A DNA stretch of 63,009 nucleotides from Acidimicrobiia bacterium (GTDB lineage: Bacteria > Actinomycetota > Acidimicrobiia > Acidimicrobiales > Acidimicrobilacustridaceae), in NCBI GenBank assembly GCA_020832495.1, contig JAFIEP010000026.1, positions 1 through 63,009 of the forward strand, in the 5' to 3' direction. A program made the translations under genes and the position numbers. The number at the start of each line of letters is the position of its first letter. The first letter of the stretch is position 1. The notes under the pieces are model-generated. The model was given only the letters and a program-made list of their open reading frames with translations. It searched no databases and was not told the origin of the DNA. Shown here in pieces: positions 8,668 to 19,345 of this stretch.

Positions 8668-9828
8668 TCACCACCTCTCGCCCGAAGGCACTGTTCGGTC
8701 GGACGATGTCCCGCTCACCGATCGGTAGAGCTCAATGTGCCGATCAGCAACGCGAGCCCAATCGTAGTCGAGTGCGAATGTGCGGCACCGCTCGGGCGAA
8801 GGTAGTGGCGCAGACCCGTTCAAGGCACTGAGCACTCGCTCGGCCAAGGCAGCAGCATCGCCGGTCGGGACCACGCTCGAGGGGTCGAGCAGGCGGGGAA
8901 CCTCCGCCAGACCGGCTGCATCGGTGACGACCACCGGGGTGCCACAGGCCAGGCTCTCGAGGGTGATGAGGCCGAAGCCCTCGAGCGCCACCGTCGGGAC
9001 CACCGAGAGGTCTGCGGCCTGGTAGAGCAAGGGAAGGTTGTTGTCGGCTACCCGGCCGAGGAAGGTGACGTTGTCCGGCGCCAGCCGGGCGGCCAGTCGT
9101 TCGAGGTTTGCGCGTTCTGCGCCGTCGCCGACGACCAGCAGCTGAGCCGCCGGGACCGCGGCCACCACCTCGGCCCAGCAGCGCAGTAGGACGTCGATGC
9201 CCATGCGCCGTGCCAGACGTCGCACGCACACCGCCACCGGTGCGGTGGCGTTGACACCAAATCGCTCGCGGGCCGCCACGCGGTCACCGGGGCTGAACCG
9301 GGCGGTGTCGACGCCGGGACGTAGCACCACCACCCGCTCCGGGTCGACGCCGTAGCGATCGACCACCAGCTCGGCGAACGCGTGGGTGAGGGTCACGATG
9401 CGCGCTGCGCGGCGGTACACGCTGCGCTCGATGGAGCGACGCCCAAGGGTGACTGCGCGTCCGGCGCCTTCGGTGCGGCCTTCGTCCGCCCACGGACCCT
9501 GGAAGTGCACCACGAGAGGCAACCTGCGCACTGCTGCTGCAGTAAGGGCGGCGGCGCCGTGGAAGGCGAAGTGCACGTCGATCACGTCGGCGTGAGCTGC
9601 CGCCCGCTGCGCAGCCGCCCGCAGACCGAGCAACTTGCGCACCGGGTCTGGTGAAGCCACACTCCGGCCGTGCCCCCGGGGGCCGTTGCGCTGGCCGGCG
9701 GCGACCACGAACGGCTCCGCACCGGCTCCCTCGAGCGCGGTGGTGAGGTCGTGCAGGTAGCGGTTCAGCCCGCCGGGCCGTTCATCGAACCACGACATGC
9801 CCACCACGAGCACCCGCAAGGGGTCCAT
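8668..9828 (-). CDS. Glycosyltransferase family 4 (GT-B)
   Basis: 386 residues from the ATG at 9828, where the conserved start MDPLRVLVVGMSWFDERPGG begins; a longer in-frame reading would run through the promoter region and is disfavoured. The N-terminal glycine-rich loop RPGGLNRYLHDL binds the acceptor side. The EX7E motif is EGFGLITLE followed by CGTPVVVTDAAGLAEV. First gene of the left-reading operon and divergent from the gene at 10029. Sugar specificity cannot be predicted. Confidence 0.85.
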   Translation of the reverse strand: MDPLRVLVVGMSWFDERPGGLNRYLHDLTTALEGAGAEPFVVAAGQRNGPRGHGRSVASPDPVRKLLGLRAAAQRAAAHADVIDVHFAFHGAAALTAAAVRRLPLVVHFQGPWADEGRTEGAGRAVTLGRRSIERSVYRRAARIVTLTHAFAELVVDRYGVDPERVVVLRPGVDTARFSPGDRVAARERFGVNATAPVAVCVRRLARRMGIDVLLRCWAEVVAAVPAAQLLVVGDGAERANLERLAARLAPDNVTFLGRVADNNLPLLYQAADLSVVPTVALEGFGLITLESLACGTPVVVTDAAGLAEVPRLLDPSSVVPTGDAAALAERVLSALNGSAPLPSPERCRTFALDYDWARVADRHIELYRSVSGTSSDRTVPSGERW

Positions 9829-9927
9829 CGCGTCGGCTGAGTCGTGCTGTCGCGGCTCATTCACCGTATTGCATCCCGCGTTGCTCCCTGCCTGCCCGCT
9901 TCCCGGCGGAAGCCGGGTGGACACGGC

Positions 9928-9956
9928 ATGGTATCTGCCAGCTAACGGGCAAGCAA
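9928..9956 (-). promoter_or_regulatory. Candidate sigma-70-type promoter of the left-reading polysaccharide operon
   Basis: On the minus strand: TTGCTT (9951-9956), 17-bp spacer, TACCAT (9928-9933), about 95 nt upstream of the ATG at 9828. The leader contains a 6-bp stem, GCTTCC / GGAAGC with a 4-nt loop, near 9900-9915. The -10 hexamer is identical to that of the candidate promoter at 29983-30011. Confidence 0.4.
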
Positions 9957-10028
9957 TGACCGCGAGCATCGCGTCGGCCGGCGCGCTACGATCCCCTCGT
10001 CAGCGGGAAGCAGGGACGCGGGAGCAGC

Positions 10029-11162
10029 GTGCGGGCAAGCACAGGTGTCGAGGGTGTAGCGATCGTCCACGACTACCTCACCCAACGGGGCGGGGCCGAA
10101 CGGGTGGTCCTCGCGCTTGCCGAGGCATTCCCCGACGCTCCGATCCATACCTCGTTGTTCCATCCCGAAGGCACCTTCGCTGAGTTCTCGACGCTCGACG
10201 TGCGACCGTCACCACTCAACAAGTCGGCGAGGCTGCGCCACAACCACCGGCTCGCCCTGCCGCTGTTGGCTCCCACGTTCGAGGCCATGACCATCGACGC
10301 CCCGGTCACGATCTGTTCGTCGAGCGGTTGGGCCCACGGCGTCCGCTGTGCCGGCCGCCGACTCGTGTACTGCTATGCGCCTGCACGATGGCTCTACCAG
10401 GGCGACACCTACCTGGCCGAGCAGCACCGGTTCGTGCGGTGGGGGATGCAGCGCACCATCGCTCCACTTCGCCACTGGGACCGCCGCGCCGCAGGGCGTG
10501 CCGACCGCTACGTGACCATCTCGTCACGGTCGCGCGAACTCATCCGTCAGGCATACGGGTTTGATGCAGAGATCGTCTACCCACCCTATGGCCTCGACCC
10601 CCACGGCCAGCGCGAACCGGTCGACGGGCTCGACCCGGGGTTCTACCTGTGCGTGTCGCGACTGTTGCCGTACAAGAACGTGGATCTGCTGCTTGCCGCG
10701 TTCGAAAAACGCCCCACCGATCGGCTCGTGGTGGTGGGTACCGGGCCCGATGAACAGCGCCTTCGCAAACTCGCTCCAGCCAACGTGCACTTCGCCGGCC
10801 GGGTCAGCGACGATCAGCTCCGCTGGCTGTACGCCGAGGCGGCTGCGCTCATCGCTGCGTCGTTCGAGGACCTCGGGCTCACAACGATCGAGGCGGCGGC
10901 GCTCGGCACACCTGCAGCGGTGCTGCGATTCGGCGGGTACCTCGACACCGTGATCGATGGAGAGACCGGCGAGTTCTTCGACGAGCGCGAGCCTCAACTC
11001 GTCAACAGGGCCCTCGACCGACTTGCCGCCAATCCTCCGGCCCCGCAATCGTTGCGCGACCACGCCAGCGAGTTCAGCCCGGACCGGTTCACCGACCGCA
11101 TGCGAGCACTCGTCGATGAGCTCGGTGCGATGACAAGCGCTGTCCAAGGCGAACGGCCATGA
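10029..11162 (+). CDS. Glycosyltransferase family 4 (WbaZ-like mannosyl/rhamnosyl type)
   Basis: 377 residues from GTG at 10029, preceded by GGAG six to seven bases upstream. It opens with AIVHDYLTQRGGAERVVLAL, the usual start of the WbaZ-like GT4 branch, several members of which use GDP-mannose-derived donors. EX7E is EDLGLTTIE followed by LGTPAAVLRFGGYLDTVI. Because rmd and gmd lie downstream, a GDP-D-rhamnose donor is a reasonable guess but unproven. First gene of the right-reading arm, with an ATGA-type overlap to the next gene. Confidence 0.85.
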   Translation: MRASTGVEGVAIVHDYLTQRGGAERVVLALAEAFPDAPIHTSLFHPEGTFAEFSTLDVRPSPLNKSARLRHNHRLALPLLAPTFEAMTIDAPVTICSSSGWAHGVRCAGRRLVYCYAPARWLYQGDTYLAEQHRFVRWGMQRTIAPLRHWDRRAAGRADRYVTISSRSRELIRQAYGFDAEIVYPPYGLDPHGQREPVDGLDPGFYLCVSRLLPYKNVDLLLAAFEKRPTDRLVVVGTGPDEQRLRKLAPANVHFAGRVSDDQLRWLYAEAAALIAASFEDLGLTTIEAAALGTPAAVLRFGGYLDTVIDGETGEFFDEREPQLVNRALDRLAANPPAPQSLRDHASEFSPDRFTDRMRALVDELGAMTSAVQGERP

Positions 11163-12394
11163 GCGCCACCCATCGTCGTGTCGTGTTCGTCGACCACTGC
11201 GCGCAACTCTCCGGTGCCGAACTGGCGCTTGCCCGGCTCATCGCGCACCTGCCCGCGGGCACGGCACACGTGATCCTCGGTGAACACGGCCCGCTCGAGG
11301 ACGTGCTGCGCGACGCCGGAGCACAAGTGGAGGTGCTGGCGCTGGGCGACCAGCTCAGTGGCCTTCCTCGTGACCGCGTCCGTTCCAGCACGGCGGCGTT
11401 CTCGGCGGGCGCGTCGACGGTGGCTGCGGTGCGCGCGCTGCGACAGCGACTGCGGGAGCTTCGTCCCGACCTGGTGCACACCAACTCCATGAAGGCCCAC
11501 CTCTACGGAGGCGTCGCCGGACGACTCGCCGGCGTGCCGGTGCTGTGGCACGTACGCGATCGGCTCTCGAACGACTATCTCCCTGCCAACGCAGTGCGGA
11601 TGATGCGAGCTGGCGCCACGGTGATTCCTTCCGGGGTGATCGCCAACTCGGCAGCCACAGCGGCCACGATCCCTTCCCGGGCGCGCACCTGGGTGGTGCC
11701 CAGCCCGATCGACATCGACGTACCGACACGACGCGCCGACGATGCCCGTCCCTTCACCGTCGCCATGGTCGGCCGGCTCACCGAGTGGAAGGGCCAGCAC
11801 GTCTTCGTGGATGCGTTCGCCGACGCCTTCACCGACACCAACGCCAGAGCGCTGATCATCGGCGCGCCGCTGTTCGGTGAGCACGACTACGAAACCCAGC
11901 TACGCGAACAAATCGCTCGCCGTGCCATGACGGACCGCATCGAGTTGCTCGGATTCCGCCACGACGTGCCAGAGCTGCTCGCAGGATGCGACGTACTCGT
12001 GCATGCATCGGTGATCCCCGAACCGTTCGGCCAGGTGGTGCCCCAAGGCATGGCCGCCGGGCTGGCCGTCGTTGCCAGCGCTGCTGGAGGTCCCGCCGAG
12101 GTAATCACCGACGGGGTCGATGGCGTGCTCGTGCCACCTGGTGATGGCAGACGACTCGCCGAGGTACTCCGATCGCTCGCTAGTGACCCGACTCGTTGCG
12201 CTGAGCTAGGTGAGAGTGCGCGTATCACGGCGCGACGGTACGCGGGTGCTGACGTATCTGAGGATGTGTCGAAGGTGTACCAGGCTCTTCTCCCTGATCA
12301 CATGACTCAATGCGCCCTCGGCCCAAACGGAAATCGGTCACGAAGCAAGGTTCTTCCTCGCATGGATCGGGAGGGGCCTCATGGTTGGCAATAG
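11159..12394 (+). CDS. Glycosyltransferase family 4 with EX7Q variant
   Basis: 411 residues. N-terminal FVDHCAQLSGAELALARL is the GT4 acceptor-domain start; the donor domain has VGRLTEWKGQHVFVDAF. The usual EX7E reads EPFGQVVPQ, so the second glutamate is glutamine. The normal family end is near YQALL; the last ~27 residues (HMTQCALG to HGWQ) form an unrelated tail where GC content drops, and they overlap the start of the next gene by 14 bp. This suggests a recombination joint at the 3' end. Confidence 0.8.
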   Translation: MSATHRRVVFVDHCAQLSGAELALARLIAHLPAGTAHVILGEHGPLEDVLRDAGAQVEVLALGDQLSGLPRDRVRSSTAAFSAGASTVAAVRALRQRLRELRPDLVHTNSMKAHLYGGVAGRLAGVPVLWHVRDRLSNDYLPANAVRMMRAGATVIPSGVIANSAATAATIPSRARTWVVPSPIDIDVPTRRADDARPFTVAMVGRLTEWKGQHVFVDAFADAFTDTNARALIIGAPLFGEHDYETQLREQIARRAMTDRIELLGFRHDVPELLAGCDVLVHASVIPEPFGQVVPQGMAAGLAVVASAAGGPAEVITDGVDGVLVPPGDGRRLAEVLRSLASDPTRCAELGESARITARRYAGADVSEDVSKVYQALLPDHMTQCALGPNGNRSRSKVLPRMDREGPHGWQ

Positions 12395-13670
12395 GCTTGG
12401 TGGGGTTGCAGAAGACTGGAGATTGTTGCAAGTCTACCCTTCTCGGCATATTGCACTGATCGTAATCGTACTCGCGTTGAGCATGACTCAGTCACTCATC
12501 AACAAACCGGCGGCCGGCGCATTTAATCGTAGCTACCTGTCTGTGAATTATAGCTATGGATTTGTGCGGCGCGGGCTCGCTGGCGAACTGGCCATGCTCC
12601 TTACGCAAGGCCAGTATGGAAGTGGAGCTATCGAAGTACTACTCATAGCACTGGCCATTGTCGGGACGGCATTTGCCGTGCTCCTTCTCCTGAGGTGCTC
12701 CTCCAATGGGCGGGACAGTGTCTGGCTGCTCACTCTATTAGTGTGCGCGTCTCCCCTAGGCCTTCAGTTGCTTCTCAATGAAAGAAAGACCGATCTTGTA
12801 GGATTCATTGTCCTATTGCTACTGCTCCATCTCCTCGTCCGTCGGCCCGGAAGTGGGTCAGCTCTCATAGGAATAACGGGGTTCTCGGGAATCCTATTCG
12901 CAGTTGCCGTACTGGTACACGAGGCGTCGCTACTTCTCTTTGTGCCGTTTGGAATGTGTGCAGTCTGGGTGGCAGCGAACTTACAAGGCCGCGTACTTTC
13001 ATCAAGAGCTCAGCTGCTTGCATTGGCAAGCCTCGCCTTGCCGCCGTTCCTTGCCTCCACTATTGCACTTCTTTACGGTAGGCCAGGGTCTGATGTTGTC
13101 GTTGCAATGCGATTAGATGCAGTTGAAGCGGAAGTGTTCGACAGTAGCCAGAACGGAATCTATTATTTCATGGCCGATGGGCTTTCCGAAAGTCTCCACT
13201 TGGTATGGACTCATACCCAATCGTTAGGTCTCCTTTTCGGAACACTGACCCTAATTCTAGTGCTCGCTGGAGTCCACTATGTCGGTCTATTTGGCTTCTC
13301 CTGGGAGAGCGCTAAGGTGAGGCTTCATGCTCTTGATGTCTGTCAACGAGGACAGTCACACACAACAGCACTAGCACTGGGTGTGCTGGTAGTTATTTCT
13401 TATTTACTGCTCTTTATTACCGCTATAGATTGGGTACGTTGGGTCAGCTGGTTATATGTATGTGCCACCCTTGTTGTAGCTCTAATCGCACACTATAGGA
13501 GTAGCACATACCTGTCCAGGAGAGGTGGTAGTAGTCTCCCAAAACTAGGTGGGTGGGGCACGCGTGCAGTGTCTCTGACTTACCTTGTCATGGTTGCGCC
13601 TCTAGCCGTAACTCCGGTTAGCATGAGTGAATCTATTCGCCAGTTGATAGGTCTTGGGAGTGGCGCATGA
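12381..13670 (+). CDS. Unknown polytopic membrane protein, candidate repeat-unit polymerase
   Basis: 429 residues with about ten to twelve hydrophobic segments. I do not recognise a named family with certainty. Visible conserved-looking features are SYGFVRRGLAGEL (about residues 54-66, in the first external loop), NERKTDLVGFI (about 132-142) and VHEASLLLFVPF (about 176-187). A membrane protein of this size inside a polysaccharide locus is most often a Wzy-type polymerase or a polytopic glycosyltransferase. The gene is clearly poorer in GC than both neighbours upstream, suggesting transfer. Start ATG at 12381 lies inside the end of the preceding gene. Confidence 0.6.
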   Translation: MVGNRLGGVAEDWRLLQVYPSRHIALIVIVLALSMTQSLINKPAAGAFNRSYLSVNYSYGFVRRGLAGELAMLLTQGQYGSGAIEVLLIALAIVGTAFAVLLLLRCSSNGRDSVWLLTLLVCASPLGLQLLLNERKTDLVGFIVLLLLLHLLVRRPGSGSALIGITGFSGILFAVAVLVHEASLLLFVPFGMCAVWVAANLQGRVLSSRAQLLALASLALPPFLASTIALLYGRPGSDVVVAMRLDAVEAEVFDSSQNGIYYFMADGLSESLHLVWTHTQSLGLLFGTLTLILVLAGVHYVGLFGFSWESAKVRLHALDVCQRGQSHTTALALGVLVVISYLLLFITAIDWVRWVSWLYVCATLVVALIAHYRSSTYLSRRGGSSLPKLGGWGTRAVSLTYLVMVAPLAVTPVSMSESIRQLIGLGSGA

Positions 13671-13757
13671 CACTGGACCGACTCGCTTCTTGCGCAGCGC
13701 AACATGTGTCGAGCGCGAAAGCGCTCGATGGAAAGTCGCTTGGGTCGGGGTCGAGCA

Positions 13758-13857
13758 GTGATAGCACTCGTCACCGATGCTGCTGGGTTCTAGTCAGGGA
13801 GCGACGGTCTCGCCAGCATCCATGTAGCAACCGGGCCGACTGGAGGCGATCACATCA
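13758..13857 (+). pseudogene. Remnant of a nucleotide-sugar epimerase/reductase N-terminus
   Basis: Bases 13761-13790 match 27 of 30 bases of the rmd 5' end (14606-14635), which encodes the NAD-binding start RALVTGAAGF. In the remnant the frame reads IALVTDAAGF and then a TAG stop, so it cannot be functional. The rest of 13671-13857 shows no convincing coding sequence. It looks like a scar of an earlier epimerase gene or of recombination at the rmd end. Confidence 0.5.
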
Positions 13858-14538
13858 ATGGCGCTACTACTTGATAACCGGCAGCAAGCCGCAATCCTGA
13901 GTGGTGGAACGAGTTCAAATCAGATTCTCCGTTCCGTTATTGAAGTTGTGGAGACCCTTGATAACCGGCTGCTCGCGTGCTGTGACCTTGGGTCGGGGAC
14001 TGGGCAACTCATAGCTCTTCTGAGCAAGTTGCCCAACATCGCTTCGGTGGTTGGTCTTGACCTTGTTGAGCATGGCTCGTCGTCTGTAAATACCATCTCA
14101 TCTGATCTGAACTCTGACTTTCCGTGCGCGAGTGATTCATTTGATCTCCTCACGGCGGTAGAGGTGATCGAGCACCTCGAGAATCCACGTCACTTTGCGC
14201 GTGAGTGCTCCAGATTGCTGAAGCCGAACGGCATTCTGATACTTACCACCCCCAATATTGAGTCGTTCCGTTCGCTCATCTCACTCTGGGCAAGAGGGAC
14301 ACATGGCGCATTTGGCGACCGCGAGTACCCGGCACATATCACGCCCATGCTTGCCACTGACACTGATCGCGTTTTGGACGAGGCTGGAATATCCGTCTTG
14401 GCTCACAGATATTCAAATCCGGGCGCGTTGCCGCATTTCACACGCTGGAAGTGGCCCAAGAGGTGGGTAGTTGGTTCGCAGGCTAAGCGGTTTTCTGATG
14501 GCATCCTCGTTGTGGGGAAGAAGGTTGGCTGCACATGA
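13858..14538 (+). CDS. Class I SAM-dependent methyltransferase
   Basis: 226 residues from ATG 13858, preceded by GGAGG. Motif I is CCDLGSGTGQLIALL (about residues 41-55); the acidic residue after beta-2 is in VVGLDLVEHG; motif II/III region is FDLLTAVEVIEHLENPRHFA and LLKPNGILILTTPN (Methyltransf_11/23 fold). Such enzymes in polysaccharide loci usually methylate a sugar hydroxyl or cap the chain. It lies in the GC-poor stretch with the polytopic protein and probably came with it. Confidence 0.8.
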   Translation: MALLLDNRQQAAILSGGTSSNQILRSVIEVVETLDNRLLACCDLGSGTGQLIALLSKLPNIASVVGLDLVEHGSSSVNTISSDLNSDFPCASDSFDLLTAVEVIEHLENPRHFARECSRLLKPNGILILTTPNIESFRSLISLWARGTHGAFGDREYPAHITPMLATDTDRVLDEAGISVLAHRYSNPGALPHFTRWKWPKRWVVGSQAKRFSDGILVVGKKVGCT

Positions 14539-14602
14539 CCCGAGTTTTCTGCTCTTGGCTTATCCGATCGCTGGAATGTGATGCGCGTACGAGAGCCATG
14601 CA

Positions 14603-16647
<2,045 letters not shown>

Positions 16648-16684
16648 TCCTTCGTCAGTCTTCCTATGCGATCCGGATACTGCC

Positions 16685-17401
16685 ATGACGGCAAAGTGGT
16701 TCAACAGGCGCTCTGTCGCTGAGATCAGGAGCCTGGGACCTCTTCAAGGCGGGAGGTATCTCATCGCGCGCCTCAGCGCCAACCGTCTCGCCGGAGCATC
16801 CAGGCTCTCCTTCTCCCAATTTGGGGAAGATCTGGCAATCGAGTCTCTTCCGGCGCTAAGCGACGTTGGAACCTTTGTAGATGTAGGGTGTAACCACCCA
16901 ATAAAGTACTCGAACACTTACCGCCTCTACATTCATGGGTGGTCAGGCATCGCAATCGATGCCAACCCACGATTCGCTCATGCATGGGCCAGAGCTCGGC
17001 CCCGGGACTGCTTTGTTCAAGCCCTAGTTTCCGACTGCGAAACTGAGCGCACGTTTATTGAGTTCGCCGACGACCTAGTCTCGACTACCAGCCGAGAATG
17101 GTCCAGACTCCAGTTGGCCAAGGGAAGGCCAGTTAAGTCGGAACACCGTATGGTATCTCGGACCCTCAACTCGATCCTGCAAGAGAGGCAGTGTCCACAG
17201 GTCAACCTCTTGAGTATTGACTGTGAGGGCCACGACATGGAAGTCCTCAGGTCAATAGACCTCCACTACTATAGGCCAGCGACTATCCTGATTGAGTCAG
17301 CGGCCGATCCCGGAGGCCGGGAGCATCACTTGCATCTAGAACGCCACGGATATATCCCATGGGCAACGCTCGACCGGACTGAGATATGGATGTTGACCTA
17401 G
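16685..17401 (+). CDS. FkbM-family methyltransferase
   Basis: 238 residues from ATG 16685 (MTAKWFNRRSVAEI); a longer reading from 16604 would run back into gmd. The FkbM core is FSQFGEDLAIE, TFVDVGCNHPIKYSNTY (SAM site), GIAIDANPRF and LLSIDCEGHDMEVLRSID. FkbM enzymes O-methylate hydroxyls on polyketides and glycans. First of three GC-poor genes (16.7-19.2 kb) inserted after gmd. Confidence 0.8.
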   Translation: MTAKWFNRRSVAEIRSLGPLQGGRYLIARLSANRLAGASRLSFSQFGEDLAIESLPALSDVGTFVDVGCNHPIKYSNTYRLYIHGWSGIAIDANPRFAHAWARARPRDCFVQALVSDCETERTFIEFADDLVSTTSREWSRLQLAKGRPVKSEHRMVSRTLNSILQERQCPQVNLLSIDCEGHDMEVLRSIDLHYYRPATILIESAADPGGREHHLHLERHGYIPWATLDRTEIWMLT

Positions 17402-17468
17402 ATGGCCACATCGCCACACCACTGCTTTTCATAAGTGTCTCCGGGCAGACTCACCACCCAGTTGATGC

Positions 17469-18467
17469 ATGCTATTTAGTGCGAATAGGCAGGACTCAAT
17501 GTTAAGCAACGTAATTAGCGCGCTGCAAGCGGCGATGGATGCACGCTCTATTCGTAACCCCAGTCGCCGAGTGCCGCGGGTTCTAAGTGAAGCACGCTAC
17601 AAGTTCACACACTATCACTGGCGCATGATTCAAGGGGGAGGACCCAGCTTCTCTACTTGCCTCGACCTGCAGAATCGACTCCTTCACCGCGATTCAACGT
17701 TCGCCCGAGAGATCTGGAGACTCGACGACAAACTCACCGCGTACGAGCATGCCGACAGACTAGGAGTGGCTCACCCTGAGGTATACAGAGTGTGGAAGAG
17801 CTTTGAGGAAATAACCTTTGATGATCTGCCACGGCGAGTCTGCATAAAGCCGTCAACGCTATTTTCCGGAAAAGGAGTTTTCACGCTTCGAATCTTGTCC
17901 GGGTCTCGAGCGCTGCACGCGACAAGTGGGGCGCCCGTGTCTCTGCATGACGTCCATCGGTACTTCCAAGCGAATGATCCGCAGCAGGAGTGGAGGAAGC
18001 TTTCTACCTGTCGGCGTGACCCTCCTCGATACTACGCTGAGGCGCTGATAGGTGGTGATCGCGGGCCATTGGCCCAAGATTTAAAGCTATATATGTTTAG
18101 AGGGCGCCTGGGTCTTGTGCTGCTGATGCGACGCGAGCGAGAGGTCGAGCGAAAGTACTATGACGGGAAACTGAATGCGCTCGGTCCGATTATATATCCA
18201 CACCTCAAGGGGGGCGGAATGGAGTTGCCTCCTGATATCGAAAATGTAGTTGAGGCTGCATGTAAATTGTCACGCGAGGTCCAGCTCCCATTTGTGCGAA
18301 TCGACTTTCTATCAAGCGGATCGAAGCCTTCCTTATTCGGGGAAATCACTCCTACTCCCGGGGGTTCGATACTCCCACCGCCTGCGCTCGACCGTGCGCT
18401 TGGACTGTTGTGGGAAGAAGCCCTTGAGGAGCTACTGGCGGAGATACTAAATAATGAACGGCGCTAG
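17469..18467 (+). CDS. ATP-grasp protein resembling TupA / sugar-transfer-associated ATP-grasp
   Basis: 332 residues (an ATG at 17499 is an alternative start). The ATP-grasp pattern is present: VCIKPSTLFSGKGVF (124-138; Lys and flexible loop), DLKLYMFRGRLGLV (204-217), FVRIDFL (275-281) and LFGEITPTPGGS (289-300; metal-binding Glu/Asn region). The family joins a carboxylate to an amine or thiol through an acyl phosphate; members in teichuronic-acid and capsule loci act on polysaccharides. Its end overlaps the QueC-like gene by 14 bp, so the two are probably made together. GC-poor and not native-looking. Confidence 0.75.
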   Translation: MLFSANRQDSMLSNVISALQAAMDARSIRNPSRRVPRVLSEARYKFTHYHWRMIQGGGPSFSTCLDLQNRLLHRDSTFAREIWRLDDKLTAYEHADRLGVAHPEVYRVWKSFEEITFDDLPRRVCIKPSTLFSGKGVFTLRILSGSRALHATSGAPVSLHDVHRYFQANDPQQEWRKLSTCRRDPPRYYAEALIGGDRGPLAQDLKLYMFRGRLGLVLLMRREREVERKYYDGKLNALGPIIYPHLKGGGMELPPDIENVVEAACKLSREVQLPFVRIDFLSSGSKPSLFGEITPTPGGSILPPPALDRALGLLWEEALEELLAEILNNERR

Positions 18468-19239
18468 TGATCCAGGGAGGAAAGAGCACCATGTCCTATG
18501 GACCTCTGGCTGGGATTCGACCTTTCGGGTAGCGTCCCTTCTAACGGTATATCAACGCAAGGTCCGCCCATACTATGTAGTGCACCCCGGCCGGCCGTCC
18601 ATGGAGAAGGAACTACAGACGCTAGAAGTGTTGAGGACACTACTTATTGAGAGGTATGGTGTAGATGAAAGTCGACTCGCTCCACTCCGCGCTCTAGCTA
18701 TCCAAACTATTGATGTTAGTCCGGAGGACGAGCGCTGCTATCAAGTCATCCGAGATCGCGCATTCTTGGGCGACCAGTGGCGTTGGTTACCTGCTGTGGC
18801 GAGAGCAGTTGGGCCTGATGCGATAGAAGTATCTGTACATCAGGACGACAACGCGACCCGCATCGTTAAGGATCTGGTGGTGGCGTCAGGAGGAACTGGT
18901 GCTGACAAATACTACGAGCTAGCTAGCTTCGCTGGAGCCGAAGAACGGCACCTGTTCGGCTCCTTCACGTTCCCTCTATTCGAGTTCACGAAACTCGACA
19001 TGGAGCGCAGTGCGAAGGAAGCTGGATTCATCGGCCTCATGGAGGCTACCTGGTTTTGTCATTCTCCGACGGCTCGCGGAAGGCCGTGTGGGATTTGTAA
19101 CCCGTGTGAGTATACGAAGCAGGAGGGCCTCGGTCGAAGGGTTCCAAGTAGCCGGAGTGCCGGCGTGGTGGTGCGACGACTTCGCGGCAAGGCAAGCTGG
19201 CGATACCGGCAGGTTAGACAACTGTGGCGTAGGATCTGA
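18454..19239 (+). CDS. QueC-like PP-loop ATPase with zinc-binding cysteines
   Basis: 261 residues. PP-loop is SGWDSTF (18-24), a variant of SGGxDS, which binds ATP for adenylation. At the C-terminus C202-x9-C212-x2-C215-x2-C218 (PCGICNPC) matches the zinc site of 7-cyano-7-deazaguanine synthase. No queD, queE or queF-like gene is nearby, and the middle region is not the standard QueC sequence, so preQ0 synthesis is unlikely to be its job. With the overlapping ATP-grasp gene it may activate a carboxylate for amide, nitrile or related chemistry on the glycan (inference). The IS110 element lies just downstream and may have cut off further genes. Confidence 0.7.
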   Translation: MNGASDPGRKEHHVLWTSGWDSTFRVASLLTVYQRKVRPYYVVHPGRPSMEKELQTLEVLRTLLIERYGVDESRLAPLRALAIQTIDVSPEDERCYQVIRDRAFLGDQWRWLPAVARAVGPDAIEVSVHQDDNATRIVKDLVVASGGTGADKYYELASFAGAEERHLFGSFTFPLFEFTKLDMERSAKEAGFIGLMEATWFCHSPTARGRPCGICNPCEYTKQEGLGRRVPSSRSAGVVVRRLRGKASWRYRQVRQLWRRI

Positions 19240-19345
19240 GGGAACTACTCTCGATACGGTCCTGGTGTGTTCCGGATGTCCCATAGTGCTGTCGCGATCG
19301 CCGGTTGACCGTGCCATCCCTGCATCATGAACCGCCGACTTGTAT

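Noticed and set aside
13667-13900. 77-residue frame overlapping the end of the polytopic gene
   Set aside because: Composition is not protein-like, and it overlaps an epimerase remnant and the methyltransferase start.
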